Positions 43,395 to 52,681 of a DNA stretch of 64,000 nucleotides are shown one piece after another. The notes beneath the pieces were generated by a model, which had not been told where the DNA came from, searched no databases, and was given only the letters and a program-made list of their open reading frames with translations. Each line of letters starts with the position of its first letter. Position 1 is the stretch's first letter. The translations under genes were made by a program, and so were the position numbers. Origin of the DNA: Opitutaceae bacterium (GTDB lineage Bacteria; Verrucomicrobiota; Verrucomicrobiia; Opitutales; Opitutaceae); NCBI GenBank assembly GCA_024233285.1, contig JACKPU010000001.1, forward strand, positions 1 to 64,000. Reading direction: 5' to 3'.

Positions 43395-45410
43395 CTATAC
43401 CACCGCGGGCGCGGCGACTGGCAGCAGCACGCGAAAGACCGCGCCGTGGCCCGGGTTCGATTGCACTTCCAAGCGGCCGCCTTGCAACGTGAGCAATTCG
43501 CGCGTGATCACCAAACCGAGGCCGGTGGATTCGCCCGTCTTTGTCAGATCCGGCGCCAAGCGCGGTCGGGCCGCGAAGATTTTCGCGAATTCCGCCGGCC
43601 CGAGTCCGGGGCCGTTGTCGCGCACCTCGGCAAACGCCCACGCTCCGGCCGTGCCGAAGGCGACTTCGATGCGCCCGCCCGCCGGCGTGAACTTGAGCGC
43701 GTTGCCGATCAGATTGTCGAAAACCTGCCGCAAGCGATCCGCGTCGGCCTCAATCAAGGGCAATGGTTCGGCCGTGGTCGTGTAAACGAGCTGCTGATTC
43801 CGGCGCGTGGCGACCGGCTGCAACGTGTCGACGGCGGCGCGCGCCACCGCCGCCAGATCAATTTCGGAGGTGTGCAACTGCAGGTTGCCCTCTTCGATCG
43901 CCGCGGCGTCGAGAAAATCGCGCACCAAGCTGCGCAGTCGCGCCGTGTCCGCCCGCATGATCTCGGCCAGCCTCCGGACCGTTGCCGTTTGTTCGGCGGA
44001 GCGTCCCACCTGCTCCGCCGTGGCATTGAGCGCCGCGAGCGGCACTTTCAAGTCGTGCGACGCCATCATGAGCAGGCGCGATTTCAAGCGCTCGGCATTC
44101 TCGGCGCGCTCCCGCGCATGTTCGGTGGCCTCGTGCAGTCGACGCTGGGCGCGCAGGCGCACCCGTTGCAGAAGAATCACCGCACAGAGCAATACCACGC
44201 CAAGCGCAAGGCCGGTGCCCAGCACCACGGTTTGCAACCGACGACGGGTGATTTCGGCCGCTTTCAACTCCTGATCCCGCCGCAGAATCGCGATCTCGAG
44301 TTCGCGTTGTTCGGCATTGTAGCTCGCCCGCAGTTCGCCCATGCGCTGCCGGTCCTGCACGCCGCGCATCTCCTCCGTCGCGGCGGCAAGTTTGCGCGCG
44401 TAATCCAGCGCCCGCGCATGTTCGCCGCGCGCCTCATGCGTGAGTTCGCCCTCGCGATAAATCGCCGCCATCACCTCGGCGCTACCCAAGGTCACGGCGA
44501 GCTGTTCCGCCTGGTTGATGTGTTCCACCGCTCGATCCAGCTCGCCCGCATCGCGCAATACGCCGGCGAGGCGGCGATGCGTGTTCGCGATGTAGCGACG
44601 CAGGTTGAGCGGTTCGTAAATGGCGAGCGCCCGCGTCAGATAGTCCAAGGCGAGCGTGCGCTCATCTTGCGCGTCCGCCACCAATCCCAGATTCGTCAGC
44701 GAATCGGCAATCGCCCGGCGCTGGCCAAGTTGCTCCCGGATCACCAACGCCTGACGGTGGAGCGAGCCGGCCTGCTCGTAGTTGCCCTCGGCGAGATGGT
44801 AATTACCGAGACTGTTATAAGCGCTGGCCAGCTGCCGCAGGTCGCCTGCGGATCGAGCCAGTTTCAAGGCGACGGCGTAATGCGAAAGGGCATCCTCACG
44901 ATTGCCGAAGCGTTCATAGGTGAGACCGAGCGCAACATGCGTGCGCGCCAGCAGGGCGTCGTCCCGCAATTCGGAGACGAGCTTCAGCTCCTCGAGATGC
45001 GTTTCAATGGAGCGCGGGTAATCCGTGAGATTCCAATGAATGCGCCCCATCAAGTAGAGAAACTCCACTTCCAATCGCGCATCACCCAAAACCCGCGCGC
45101 GCTGCAAACCGTCGCGCGCCAAGTCGAGACCGGCAGCGTAATCGCCCCGCCGCCGTTGCAGATTGACGATCGCGGCCATGGCTTCGAGCGCCGCAGTTTC
45201 ATTGGGGGCCGCCTGCAATTGTTGCCGGGCCTGCAGCAGTGCCTCGTCTCCCTCGCCACCGTCGGACTCGCGCAGGCCGGTCAAGTTTGACTCCATAATC
45301 ACCGTTTCGGAATCATCCGCCTGCACCGTCATGGCGACGACGCCGCAAAGTGCCACCCAGCACAAAAGCCTGCCTGGATGAATCGCGGCCATCAGCCTGA
45401 ACGGGAGCAT
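43395..45410 (-). CDS. TPR-containing sensor histidine kinase
   Basis: A 671-residue kinase from ATG 45410 (upstream ATG at 45452 is also possible). A signal peptide ('LLCWVALCGVVAMTVQA') leads into about seven tetratricopeptide repeats (for example 'ARTHVALGLTYERFGNREDA' and 'ASAYNSLGNYHLAEGNYEQA') in the periplasm. A membrane span ('VVLGTGLALGVVLLCAVILL') and a coiled coil follow, then the kinase core: 'MASHDLKVPLAALNA', 'DNLIGNALKFTPAGG', 'DNGPGLG' and 'STGLGLVITREL'. Such sensors read periplasmic protein contacts. Its likely partner is the convergent LuxR-type regulator. Confidence 0.9.
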   Translation of the reverse strand: MLPFRLMAAIHPGRLLCWVALCGVVAMTVQADDSETVIMESNLTGLRESDGGEGDEALLQARQQLQAAPNETAALEAMAAIVNLQRRRGDYAAGLDLARDGLQRARVLGDARLEVEFLYLMGRIHWNLTDYPRSIETHLEELKLVSELRDDALLARTHVALGLTYERFGNREDALSHYAVALKLARSAGDLRQLASAYNSLGNYHLAEGNYEQAGSLHRQALVIREQLGQRRAIADSLTNLGLVADAQDERTLALDYLTRALAIYEPLNLRRYIANTHRRLAGVLRDAGELDRAVEHINQAEQLAVTLGSAEVMAAIYREGELTHEARGEHARALDYARKLAAATEEMRGVQDRQRMGELRASYNAEQRELEIAILRRDQELKAAEITRRRLQTVVLGTGLALGVVLLCAVILLQRVRLRAQRRLHEATEHARERAENAERLKSRLLMMASHDLKVPLAALNATAEQVGRSAEQTATVRRLAEIMRADTARLRSLVRDFLDAAAIEEGNLQLHTSEIDLAAVARAAVDTLQPVATRRNQQLVYTTTAEPLPLIEADADRLRQVFDNLIGNALKFTPAGGRIEVAFGTAGAWAFAEVRDNGPGLGPAEFAKIFAARPRLAPDLTKTGESTGLGLVITRELLTLQGGRLEVQSNPGHGAVFRVLLPVAAPAVV

Positions 45411-45718
45411 AACCCCAGCCCGCCAAACCTGACCGCGCTTTTCAATCCCCATATAAACACTAGGGCCGCCCCCTCGCGGGAGCGGCCCATGTGACCTAAC
45501 ACCAAGCAAACCTTTAGAACTACAAACTACTGAATAAAATCTTGCCTACACGGAGGTAGACGCGGTCCTCCGCAAAACGCTCAAAATTTGTTGAAAGATT
45601 TTTTCAGCAAAATCGAACAGTTGTATGTAGCTTTCTTAAAACAGGTTACAAACAATCAAAACGCCGCCGCCTATGCCTCAGTTTGAAATTATTCAATCCA
45701 ACGGGCGACAAGCACCTG
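45411..45718. other. Gene-free interval before the kinase
   Basis: About 300 bp with no credible gene. It contains a hairpin AGGGCCGC...GCGGCCC at 45463-45488, an AT-rich stretch, and an inverted repeat TTTGTTGAAA / TTTCAGCAAA (45587-45611). These may serve as 5' leader of the kinase and 3' region of the exported gene. Confidence 0.5.
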
Positions 45719-46159
45719 TTAATCGGCCACGCCGTTGGCACTGCTGAGTGGGGCGGAACCCATGACCGCCGGCTGCCCCGGTTTGAGGGATAGTTTTGTG
45801 TTTACTGTCTGGGTCACGGGAGTGACAACCGCGCCCACCGGCACGTCTTCACTCAGCGAAAAATTCACATGGAGCATTGCTGCCGCGCTTTTTGCGGGTT
45901 CGAGCCTGACGTCCATGCCCAAGGTAAACGCGTCGATGCGAGTCGAACTTTTGGCGGGCACGCCCGGTTGGAGTTCGAGTTTCTGGCTGATCACCGGTCG
46001 GCGGTCGGCAATCAGGGTCAGTTGGTCTTCTGATGATTTCCCTTTCAACAAACCGGGTTCACCTTCGAAGCGATAAACCTCCACGATTAATGTGAGCGCA
46101 TCGGTCGCAAAGGCATTCAGACCGAGCGAAAACAGCCCAACCGCCAGCAGCGTTTTCAT
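45719..46159 (-). CDS. Exported hypothetical protein (146 aa)
   Basis: A signal peptide ('MKTLLAVGLFSLGLNAFA') is followed by a beta-rich domain with 'IVEVYRFEGEPGLLKG', 'VISQKLELQPGVPAKSSTRI' and 'NTKLSLKPGQPAVMGSAPLS'. The spacing of 'KL.L.PG.PA' twice suggests a duplicated structural unit. I cannot place it in a family. It lies between the TPR kinase and the PEP-CTERM gene on the same strand. Confidence 0.65.
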   Translation of the reverse strand: MKTLLAVGLFSLGLNAFATDALTLIVEVYRFEGEPGLLKGKSSEDQLTLIADRRPVISQKLELQPGVPAKSSTRIDAFTLGMDVRLEPAKSAAAMLHVNFSLSEDVPVGAVVTPVTQTVNTKLSLKPGQPAVMGSAPLSSANGVAD

Positions 46160-46246
46160 GTTGCCAGCCCATCACAACGACTACCTGACGGCAAGTCACC
46201 TCAGAGCATCGGCCAGCGATCCGCCGTTAGGCTGTATCTTGGAGGC

Positions 46247-46927
46247 TTACCCGACTGATTTTCCGGTTCGTGTTTGAGCGCGTTTGCGCCAAGCGACAAA
46301 GCCGATCGCCAGCAGACCCAAGATCGCAGCATAGGTTGAAGGCTCGGGCACCGCGCTGACGCCGCCGGTCCCCAGGTATCCGTTGAAGGAATCGTAATTG
46401 TAAGAGACGCCGAAAGTGGAACTGCTGAGTTGAGCGGAGCTGAGGCCGATGAATTCTCCGATGGCGTTATTATTCGTTGAAAGGAAATCACTGCCTCCAC
46501 TGATCAAGCTGATGCCGACATTCACCTGCGGATCGCCAACCCCGTTGGAGTAGGTTCCCGACGGGTCACCGCTAGCTTGATACTCCAAGGCAATCGACAA
46601 GGTATCGTCGTTGGAGTTTACGCTCAGGTAATTGCTGCCTTGAGCAAAGATCGTGGCCGGAAGCGAATTATCGACGTCGATCCACAAGTCGCCGGTGTAG
46701 TAGCGCGTCATACTCAATTCCCAGCTGGTGATGTTGGCCGTTTCCGAACCCGTGCCCCCCGTGAGCGTGGAAGTATCGATGGTGAGCGTCAGATTAGCCA
46801 GATCGGTCGTGCCGGGATAATCATGGGATTCGACCACAATGTTGTTGAATGAAATTGTCGTCGTTTGCGCGTGGGCCAAGGACCCAAGAAGCGTAAACAA
46901 AGAAACTGCGGAAAGAATGAATTTCAT
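46247..46927 (-). CDS. PEP-CTERM sorting-domain protein
   Basis: A 226-residue secreted protein with signal peptide 'MKFILSAVSLFTLLGSLAHA', a Ser/Thr/Asn-rich beta domain and the C-terminal sorting signal 'VPEPSTYAAILGLLAIGFVA' followed by 'WRKRAQ'. PEP-CTERM proteins are processed by exosortase and linked to exopolysaccharide in many Verrucomicrobia. No exosortase is in the window. It is divergent from the TPR-CHAT gene. Confidence 0.92.
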   Translation of the reverse strand: MKFILSAVSLFTLLGSLAHAQTTTISFNNIVVESHDYPGTTDLANLTLTIDTSTLTGGTGSETANITSWELSMTRYYTGDLWIDVDNSLPATIFAQGSNYLSVNSNDDTLSIALEYQASGDPSGTYSNGVGDPQVNVGISLISGGSDFLSTNNNAIGEFIGLSSAQLSSSTFGVSYNYDSFNGYLGTGGVSAVPEPSTYAAILGLLAIGFVAWRKRAQTRTGKSVG

Positions 46928-47028
46928 AGGCGTAGGTTAGAGCGCAAATAGAAGTGCTTCGTGGTAGAGTTCGCATCAGGGGTGATGACTGTTGCAAAAA
47001 ATTTTCCGGGACCCGGACCAAAGCAATT

Positions 47029-47047
47029 GACCGGGTTTATTCCGGTC
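47029..47047. promoter_or_regulatory. Inverted repeat in the TPR-CHAT promoter region
   Basis: GACCGG-gtttatt-CCGGTC is a perfect inverted repeat ending 17 bp before the ATG of the CHAT gene. A second palindrome CCGGGACCCGG lies at 47006-47016. Repeated CCGG half-sites suggest a regulator or a hairpin in the leader. The rest of 46928-47063 shows no known feature. Confidence 0.4.
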
Positions 47048-47063
47048 TTTTGCTAACCGCCAC

Positions 47064-49730
47064 ATGCATCGGTTTTACCTCAGGTCACGCCTTGAGAAGG
47101 CATTGCGAACTAGCGTGATCCGAATGATCGCCGTCCTGTTTTTGACGTCGATCGTCGTCCAAGCCGAATCGACTGGGGAACTCGATAAACTGGAGCAATT
47201 TTTCGCCGCCAAAGACTGGGGGGCATATGAGGCGGAGTTGAACAACCTGAGGGCGGATGAAGGGCAGTCCGAATTCAAACGGGCGGTCGCCACTGTCCGG
47301 TTGGCCTCTTACCGACACTCGATCCGGCAGCAAGGCTTCGCCGAGTCGGCCGAACAGTTGCCGCCGGCCCTCGCCGTGCTCGAAACCACCACTCCGGACA
47401 GTCCCTGGCTGGCCGAGGGCAAGGCCCAATACGCCACCGCCCTCTATCGCTTGCAACGGCTGGCCGAGGCCCGCGAACCGGCAGAACAAGGCGCCGCGCT
47501 CGCCCGCAAACTGCTCGCGCACGACGCAATCAAATCCGAGGAGCGGGTGCGGCTCTACACCGCGTTCAACGTGCTCGCGTCCATCTACATGCTTTCGGGC
47601 GAAGAGGACCGCGCCAGGCCTTTGTTCGAGGAAACGATCGCCGCGCTCGAGCGCGAGGCCCCCGGCCACCAGCAACTCGGCGCAGCCTACGTCAACTACG
47701 GGCTCATTCTCTACAATTTCGGCCGCTATCGCGAACTCGCCGATATCATGGCCAAGGCGGGTCGCATTTTCGAAACCAGCGGAAACGCCGTCGCGCGGGC
47801 CGCCACCAAGGTCAATCACGGCCTCGCGCTCAATCAACTGGGCGATTACACCGCTGCCGAACCTTTGCTCGCGGCCGGTGCCGCCGGGTTCGAAGCCATC
47901 GGCGCAAGCCGGGCCCCGATCTTCGCCAACGCCGTGCAGAATTGGGGCATTGCCGCCGGTTATTTGGGCGACACCGATGCCGCGTTGGAGCGTATCAATC
48001 GGGCGCTCGAACTGCGCACCACGCTATACGGCGAAAACAACCACGAGGTCGCCGTCACCCTCGCTCACCGGGCCCGGGTTTACCTGCAACGCGGGGCAAT
48101 CGCCAAGGCGCTCAAGGACAGCACGCGGGCCGCCGCCTTGAGCGAGGGCCTGCCTGCAGCGCATCTCGATCTTGAGCTGACGATTCTTGATGTGCATCTG
48201 CACGCCCTGGCCGCCGGCGGACGAACGGATGACCTGCCCGCCGCGCACGATCGTTACCGCACACGACTCGCCGCCTATACCCGGCACCAACTCGCCTACG
48301 GGCACGAAGGTGAACGACTGGCCTTTCTCCGTCGGCACGATCCGGTTTCCGCCGCGATCACCACTGGCGACGCCGTTCGCATCGGTGAGGCTTTGTTCCG
48401 TTATCAAGGGCTCGTTTCCGACGCCGTCGCCGAGGACCGGCAGGCCGCCTTGGCCGATCCCGCGATGCTGAAAGAATGGCGCGACGCCCTGCGCGACCCC
48501 GCGACCGACGCGGACACGCTGCGCCGATTGGAAACCTTGCTCGCCCTCAACGCCGCCATGGTCGGCGTCACCCGCTTCGCCCTCGACACCAACCTGGCAG
48601 AACTTCGCACCGGCCTCCCCTCGGGGCGCACGCTCCTTTTGTTTCACCGCTACCAACCATGGCGAGACGGCATCAACGCACCCGCGCGCTACGGCATTTT
48701 AGTCCTCCCTGGTTGGTCCGGCGAGCCTGCACCGGTTTGGCGCGATTTGGGTGAAGCCAAAACAATTGATACCCAGATCGCGCGCTACCTCCTGGCGATT
48801 GAATCAGGCGAGCATGGAGATATCCTCCACGCTTTTCCCCGATGGCTGGAATCGAAGCTGCATGACCTGCTAACCGCCGCCACTCGTGAACTTTTCTACG
48901 TGGCCGAAGGGGCATGGCAACGCGTGCCATTCGGCGGATTGACGCGCAGTGATGATCGTTTCTGGGCCGAACACTTCAGCGTATTTCAACTCGCCTCGGC
49001 GCGGGATCTTCGGACTCAGCACACACGCACCGCCAACCCTCCCCGGCTCTTGATTGCTGGCGCGCCCGCCAGCTTGAATGGGTGGGCCGACCTCCCTGGC
49101 GCGCGGCACGAATGCGACACGCTGTCCGCCGCGGCCCGTCAAGCCGGTTGGGCCAGTGAAACTTTCGTCGGCAATGCCGCCACCGAACCCAACGTGATTG
49201 CTGCATCCCGCAGTGCGACTCACCTGCATTTGGCCACGCACGGCTACGCCGTCACGCCGCCGGAACGCGCCGAACCGTTTCAATGGTTGGCCGCCCAAGG
49301 TCTGGTCTGGGCCAATGCTTCGCCCCCCACCCATAAATCGCTCCCGCCTGATCCTGACGATGGTCTGCTTTCCGCCTTGGAAATCGTGCCGCTCGATTTG
49401 ACCCGCGTGCAGTTGGTTACGCTTGCCGCCTGTTCGTCAGCCGCCGGCACACCCGCGGCGCGCGAAACTCGCTACGGGCTGCCCCTCGCGTTCCGCCGGG
49501 CCGGGGTGCGCGACGTGGTTTCCTCGCTCTGGCCGATTGAAGACGCTGCAGCCGCCGCGTGGATGGAGGCATTTTATCAACGCATTCTGGCCGGTGAGCC
49601 CGCCGCACCGGCCTTCGCGGCCACCCAACGCGAACGGCTTCGCGCGGCGGCCGACCAGAGCGGCCTAGCTACCGCCCTGCGACAACAAGCCGCTTGGGTC
49701 CTCCTGCACCGTCCCGGCAATGGCGACTGA
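47064..49730 (+). CDS. Exported TPR-CHAT caspase-like protease
   Basis: An 888-residue protein. An N-terminal signal sequence ('MIAVLFLTSIVVQAES', residues 21-36) suggests export to the periplasm. Residues about 100-420 are helical repeats of TPR type ('AATKVNHGLALNQLGDYTAA', 'AVQNWGIAAGYLGDTDAALE'). The C-terminal CHAT domain has the caspase dyad His726 in 'HLHLATHGY' and Cys790 in 'VTLAACSSAAG', with 'VVSSLWPIED' after it. CHAT enzymes are Cys proteases. The stop overlaps the sigma gene by 11 bp, and the next gene overlaps by 4 bp, so three genes form one operon with the sigma factor and anti-sigma protein. Confidence 0.9.
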   Translation: MHRFYLRSRLEKALRTSVIRMIAVLFLTSIVVQAESTGELDKLEQFFAAKDWGAYEAELNNLRADEGQSEFKRAVATVRLASYRHSIRQQGFAESAEQLPPALAVLETTTPDSPWLAEGKAQYATALYRLQRLAEAREPAEQGAALARKLLAHDAIKSEERVRLYTAFNVLASIYMLSGEEDRARPLFEETIAALEREAPGHQQLGAAYVNYGLILYNFGRYRELADIMAKAGRIFETSGNAVARAATKVNHGLALNQLGDYTAAEPLLAAGAAGFEAIGASRAPIFANAVQNWGIAAGYLGDTDAALERINRALELRTTLYGENNHEVAVTLAHRARVYLQRGAIAKALKDSTRAAALSEGLPAAHLDLELTILDVHLHALAAGGRTDDLPAAHDRYRTRLAAYTRHQLAYGHEGERLAFLRRHDPVSAAITTGDAVRIGEALFRYQGLVSDAVAEDRQAALADPAMLKEWRDALRDPATDADTLRRLETLLALNAAMVGVTRFALDTNLAELRTGLPSGRTLLLFHRYQPWRDGINAPARYGILVLPGWSGEPAPVWRDLGEAKTIDTQIARYLLAIESGEHGDILHAFPRWLESKLHDLLTAATRELFYVAEGAWQRVPFGGLTRSDDRFWAEHFSVFQLASARDLRTQHTRTANPPRLLIAGAPASLNGWADLPGARHECDTLSAAARQAGWASETFVGNAATEPNVIAASRSATHLHLATHGYAVTPPERAEPFQWLAAQGLVWANASPPTHKSLPPDPDDGLLSALEIVPLDLTRVQLVTLAACSSAAGTPAARETRYGLPLAFRRAGVRDVVSSLWPIEDAAAAAWMEAFYQRILAGEPAAPAFAATQRERLRAAADQSGLATALRQQAAWVLLHRPGNGD

Positions 49731-50310
49731 CGAGGCCGCGCAACTCGCCGCCTTGCGTCGCAACGACGAAGCAGCGTGGCGACAAACCTACCGCGAACAA
49801 TGGCCGCGGGCGTGGAGTGTTGCCCGCAAATACCTGCGTGATCTGCGCGACGTGGAGGATGTCGCCGGCACGGCGTTGCAACAGCTTCACACCCGGATTG
49901 CGAATCTTGAGAATATGGCCCATCTCCATGCCATGGTCATCGTGCTCGCCCAACGCCGCGCCATTTCGTTGCTGCGCGAGCAGACCGCGCAAAAGCGTTT
50001 CGGCTTGGAGGTGGCTAGCTTGGAAGCGCTAAGCAACTCGGGGGATCTCGCGATTCCGACTGTCGACAACCATCCGTTGCTGCCGCCGGACATCGGCTCA
50101 CCAGCGGACGCCGCACAACGCCGCCTTGATCTCGACAAACAACTCGCGCGGCTCGACGCCGAGGAACGTGATCTACTCGAAGCCTATTTTGTCGAGGGCC
50201 GCAACTCTGTCGAACTGGCCCGCGAAACCGGCCAGAATCCCAACACGCTGCGCAGTCGCATCCTGCGGCTCTTGACTCGATTACGGGGACACCAACCGCC
50301 ACCGGCATGA
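49720..50310 (+). CDS. ECF-type RNA polymerase sigma factor
   Basis: A 196-residue sigma-70 family protein of the extracytoplasmic type: region 2 ('ARKYLRDLRDVEDVAGTALQ'-like, then 'LAQRRAISLLR') and a C-terminal region 4 HTH ('LDAEERDLLEAYFVEGRNSV', 'ELARETGQNPNTLRSRILRL'). There is no region 3. It directs RNA polymerase to a small regulon when released from its inhibitor. It overlaps the CHAT protease gene by 11 bp and the downstream gene by ATGA, so all three are coupled in translation. Confidence 0.85.
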   Translation: MATDEAAQLAALRRNDEAAWRQTYREQWPRAWSVARKYLRDLRDVEDVAGTALQQLHTRIANLENMAHLHAMVIVLAQRRAISLLREQTAQKRFGLEVASLEALSNSGDLAIPTVDNHPLLPPDIGSPADAAQRRLDLDKQLARLDAEERDLLEAYFVEGRNSVELARETGQNPNTLRSRILRLLTRLRGHQPPPA

Positions 50311-51356
50311 CACCCTCACGTGAAGCATTTGAGCAGTTGGTGATCGCCGCGCTTGAGGCGCCGGATGATGCCACTTTGGCCGCACAGCGCGACGCCGCGC
50401 TCGCGCGGCATCCGGAATGGCGGGAAGTGCAAAACGAAATCGAAATGCTCTGGCACACGGCCCGAATGACGAAGCCTGCCGGGCTCGAACCTGATTTCGA
50501 CGCCCCGCGTCTGCCACTCGAGTGGGAAGCGCGTCTCATGCGCAAACACGAGCCCCGCACGGCCGCTCCTGCCAACGAACGCAACCTGCGGCCTTTCCCG
50601 CGCTGGCAAATCGCTCTCGCCGCAGCGGCTGCGGTCGCGTTGTTGATCGGCGTGCTCACTTACCAACCGGCGACACCCGCTTGGGGTCTGACTCGCTCCG
50701 GTGAGCCGGTCACCGCGGATTCACCGGTGGCGGTGGTTTCACACGCCGACTCGGGTTGGTCGGCCCAGGGCGATTGGAACGAACTCAACCCGGCGCTGCG
50801 AACCACTCTGGCGGCCTTGATCAACCCGGATCGCGCCGCCGCAACCAAACCGGTTTGGCGCGACAGCGACACTGATGCACTCGAAATTTGGTCGCCTCGC
50901 GGCACACGGCGTAATGTCGGTGCGCCCATCTTGATCGCTTCAACCGCGGACACATCGGCGGAGGTGCAATTGCGGGCTTACGGCACGACCAAAATACTTT
51001 GGCGCAGTCAGGCCACGGCACTCGATCAGGGACCGGCGGCACTGCCGTTGCCGGATGACCTGACTGCTGGAGCCTACGAGTTGACGGTTACGCCGGCAGG
51101 GCGCCTGCTTGGGGAAAAACGTGTCACGTTCATTGTGGCGAAACCAACCGCGCCTTCCGGGCCGGTCACGTTGGTGCAATCCGCGTTGCGCGAATTGCTG
51201 CAACCCGAACCTGCAGTGGGCGACGCCATCGCCATCCTGATCAGTCCCGCGCAATCAAGCGGCCCAGAGTCCGCGGCCGCGCGAGAATTGCTCAGCGCCA
51301 TCGGCACCGGTTATGATCTGCCCCAACTAAGGGCGTGGGCGGAGCAACGCGACTGA
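50307..51356 (+). CDS. Single-span anti-sigma-like membrane protein
   Basis: A 349-residue protein. Residues 1-95 would be cytoplasmic and helical ('REAFEQLVIAALEAPDDATL'), 101-119 form one membrane span ('IALAAAAAVALLIGVLTYQ'), and 120-349 form a periplasmic beta-rich domain. This is the layout of membrane anti-sigma factors, although the zinc HxxxCxxC motif of ZAS proteins is absent. It follows the sigma gene with a 4-bp overlap. The periplasmic part faces the same compartment as the exported CHAT protease, a possible cleavage target. The assignment is inference from architecture and position. Confidence 0.6.
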   Translation: MTPSREAFEQLVIAALEAPDDATLAAQRDAALARHPEWREVQNEIEMLWHTARMTKPAGLEPDFDAPRLPLEWEARLMRKHEPRTAAPANERNLRPFPRWQIALAAAAAVALLIGVLTYQPATPAWGLTRSGEPVTADSPVAVVSHADSGWSAQGDWNELNPALRTTLAALINPDRAAATKPVWRDSDTDALEIWSPRGTRRNVGAPILIASTADTSAEVQLRAYGTTKILWRSQATALDQGPAALPLPDDLTAGAYELTVTPAGRLLGEKRVTFIVAKPTAPSGPVTLVQSALRELLQPEPAVGDAIAILISPAQSSGPESAAARELLSAIGTGYDLPQLRAWAEQRD

Positions 51357-51365
51357 TCCCGGCTA

Positions 51366-52559
51366 TCAGTCGATCAACGTGTCGCCGACGAGTTCGCGGG
51401 CGGCTTCGGCCGGCTTGGCCACCGGCGTGCTCTTGAGCGGATAGCGGAACTGTTTGCCCTCGAAATTGCGAAAGACGACCTCGTCATCGGTTATCTTTTC
51501 GAGATAGTCCGGGTTGATCGGCACCTTGCCGCCACCGCCGGGGGCGTCGATGACGTATTGCGGCACGGCGTAGCCCGTGGTGTGGCCGCGCAGGGCTTTG
51601 ATGATCTCGATGCCTTTGCGCACGTCGACTTTGAAGTGTGCGCCACCGGTGATGAGGTCCATCTGGTAAATGTAGTAGGGCCGCACGCGCATGCGCAGCA
51701 GGCGGTGCACGAGTGCCTTCATGACCTCGGGGTCGTCGTTGACGCCCTTGAGCAGCACGCTCTGGTTGCCGAGCGGCACGCCGGCGAAGGCCAGACGCTC
51801 GCAGGCATCCTTCAACTCCTGCGTGCACTCCTTCGGATGGTTGACATGGATGCTCATCCAGACCGGGCCGTATTTTTTGAAAATATCACACAGTGCGGGT
51901 GTGATGCGCTGCGGCAGAAACACCGGTATACGCGAGCCGATGCGAATGAACTCCACGTGTTTGATCGCGCGCAGACGCGAAATCAGGTGTTCGAGCTTCT
52001 TGTCGGAAAGCAGCAGCGGGTCGCCGCCGGAGAGCAGCACGTCGCGCACTTCGGGATGCGACTCGATATAACGCAGCGCCTGTTCGTATTCCGGATGGAA
52101 ATCGTAGTGCTGGGCGTTGGAAACGAGCCGGCTGCGGGTGCAATAGCGGCAATACGCCGCACAACGATCCGTCACCAGAAACAGCACCCGGTCGGGATAG
52201 CGGTGCACGAGACCCGGCACGGGGGAGTGTTCGTCCTCGCCCAGCGAATCGAGCATTTCCTCCTGCGAAACCTGCGTTTCACCCACGCGCGGGATCAGCT
52301 GCTTGCGAATCGGGCAGTCCGGATCGTCGCGATCGATAAGGTTGAAAAAGTAAGGCGTGATCGCCAGCGCCAGTTTTTGATTGGCAAACAGGCAGCCGGC
52401 GCGCTCCTCGGGGGTGAGCACCATGTGACGCTCGATCTGCTCGAGGGTGGTGATCCGGTTCTTCAGCTGCCACGTCCAATCGCGCCAGTCGCTCGCGGGG
52501 GTGTCAGGCCAGAGACCCTGGCCCTGAAACCAGGCGTCGCGGTTTTCAATGTAAGGCAT
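51366..52559 (-). CDS. KamA family radical SAM protein (lysine 2,3-aminomutase type)
   Basis: A 397-residue protein with the radical SAM cluster motif CxxxCxxC as 'CAAYCRYCTRS', preceded by 'LFLVTDRC', then 'VLLSGGDPLLLSD', 'RIGSRIPVFLPQRI' and 'DAPGGGGKVPI', all features of the KamA family. It uses S-adenosylmethionine and PLP to move an amino group; lysine 2,3-aminomutase, glutamate 2,3-aminomutase and EpmB (EF-P modification) belong here. Length and lack of EpmA nearby leave the exact substrate open. It is divergent from carA. Confidence 0.88.
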   Translation of the reverse strand: MPYIENRDAWFQGQGLWPDTPASDWRDWTWQLKNRITTLEQIERHMVLTPEERAGCLFANQKLALAITPYFFNLIDRDDPDCPIRKQLIPRVGETQVSQEEMLDSLGEDEHSPVPGLVHRYPDRVLFLVTDRCAAYCRYCTRSRLVSNAQHYDFHPEYEQALRYIESHPEVRDVLLSGGDPLLLSDKKLEHLISRLRAIKHVEFIRIGSRIPVFLPQRITPALCDIFKKYGPVWMSIHVNHPKECTQELKDACERLAFAGVPLGNQSVLLKGVNDDPEVMKALVHRLLRMRVRPYYIYQMDLITGGAHFKVDVRKGIEIIKALRGHTTGYAVPQYVIDAPGGGGKVPINPDYLEKITDDEVVFRNFEGKQFRYPLKSTPVAKPAEAARELVGDTLID

Positions 52560-52681
52560 GGGTTTAGGTCAAAGTGGTAAGGTGGCTAACCAATGCTGTC
52601 AAACGGACGGTCGAGTTTTTCCGGTCACGAGCAAGATTTCCCCTTGGCAGTCCGGGGGGGACTGCTTTTCGTCAGACTTTA

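Noticed and set aside
47064..51356. A CRISPR type III-E locus around the TPR-CHAT protein
   Set aside because: No gRAMP/Cas7-11, Cas1 or repeat array is in the window; the protein is exported, unlike Csx29.
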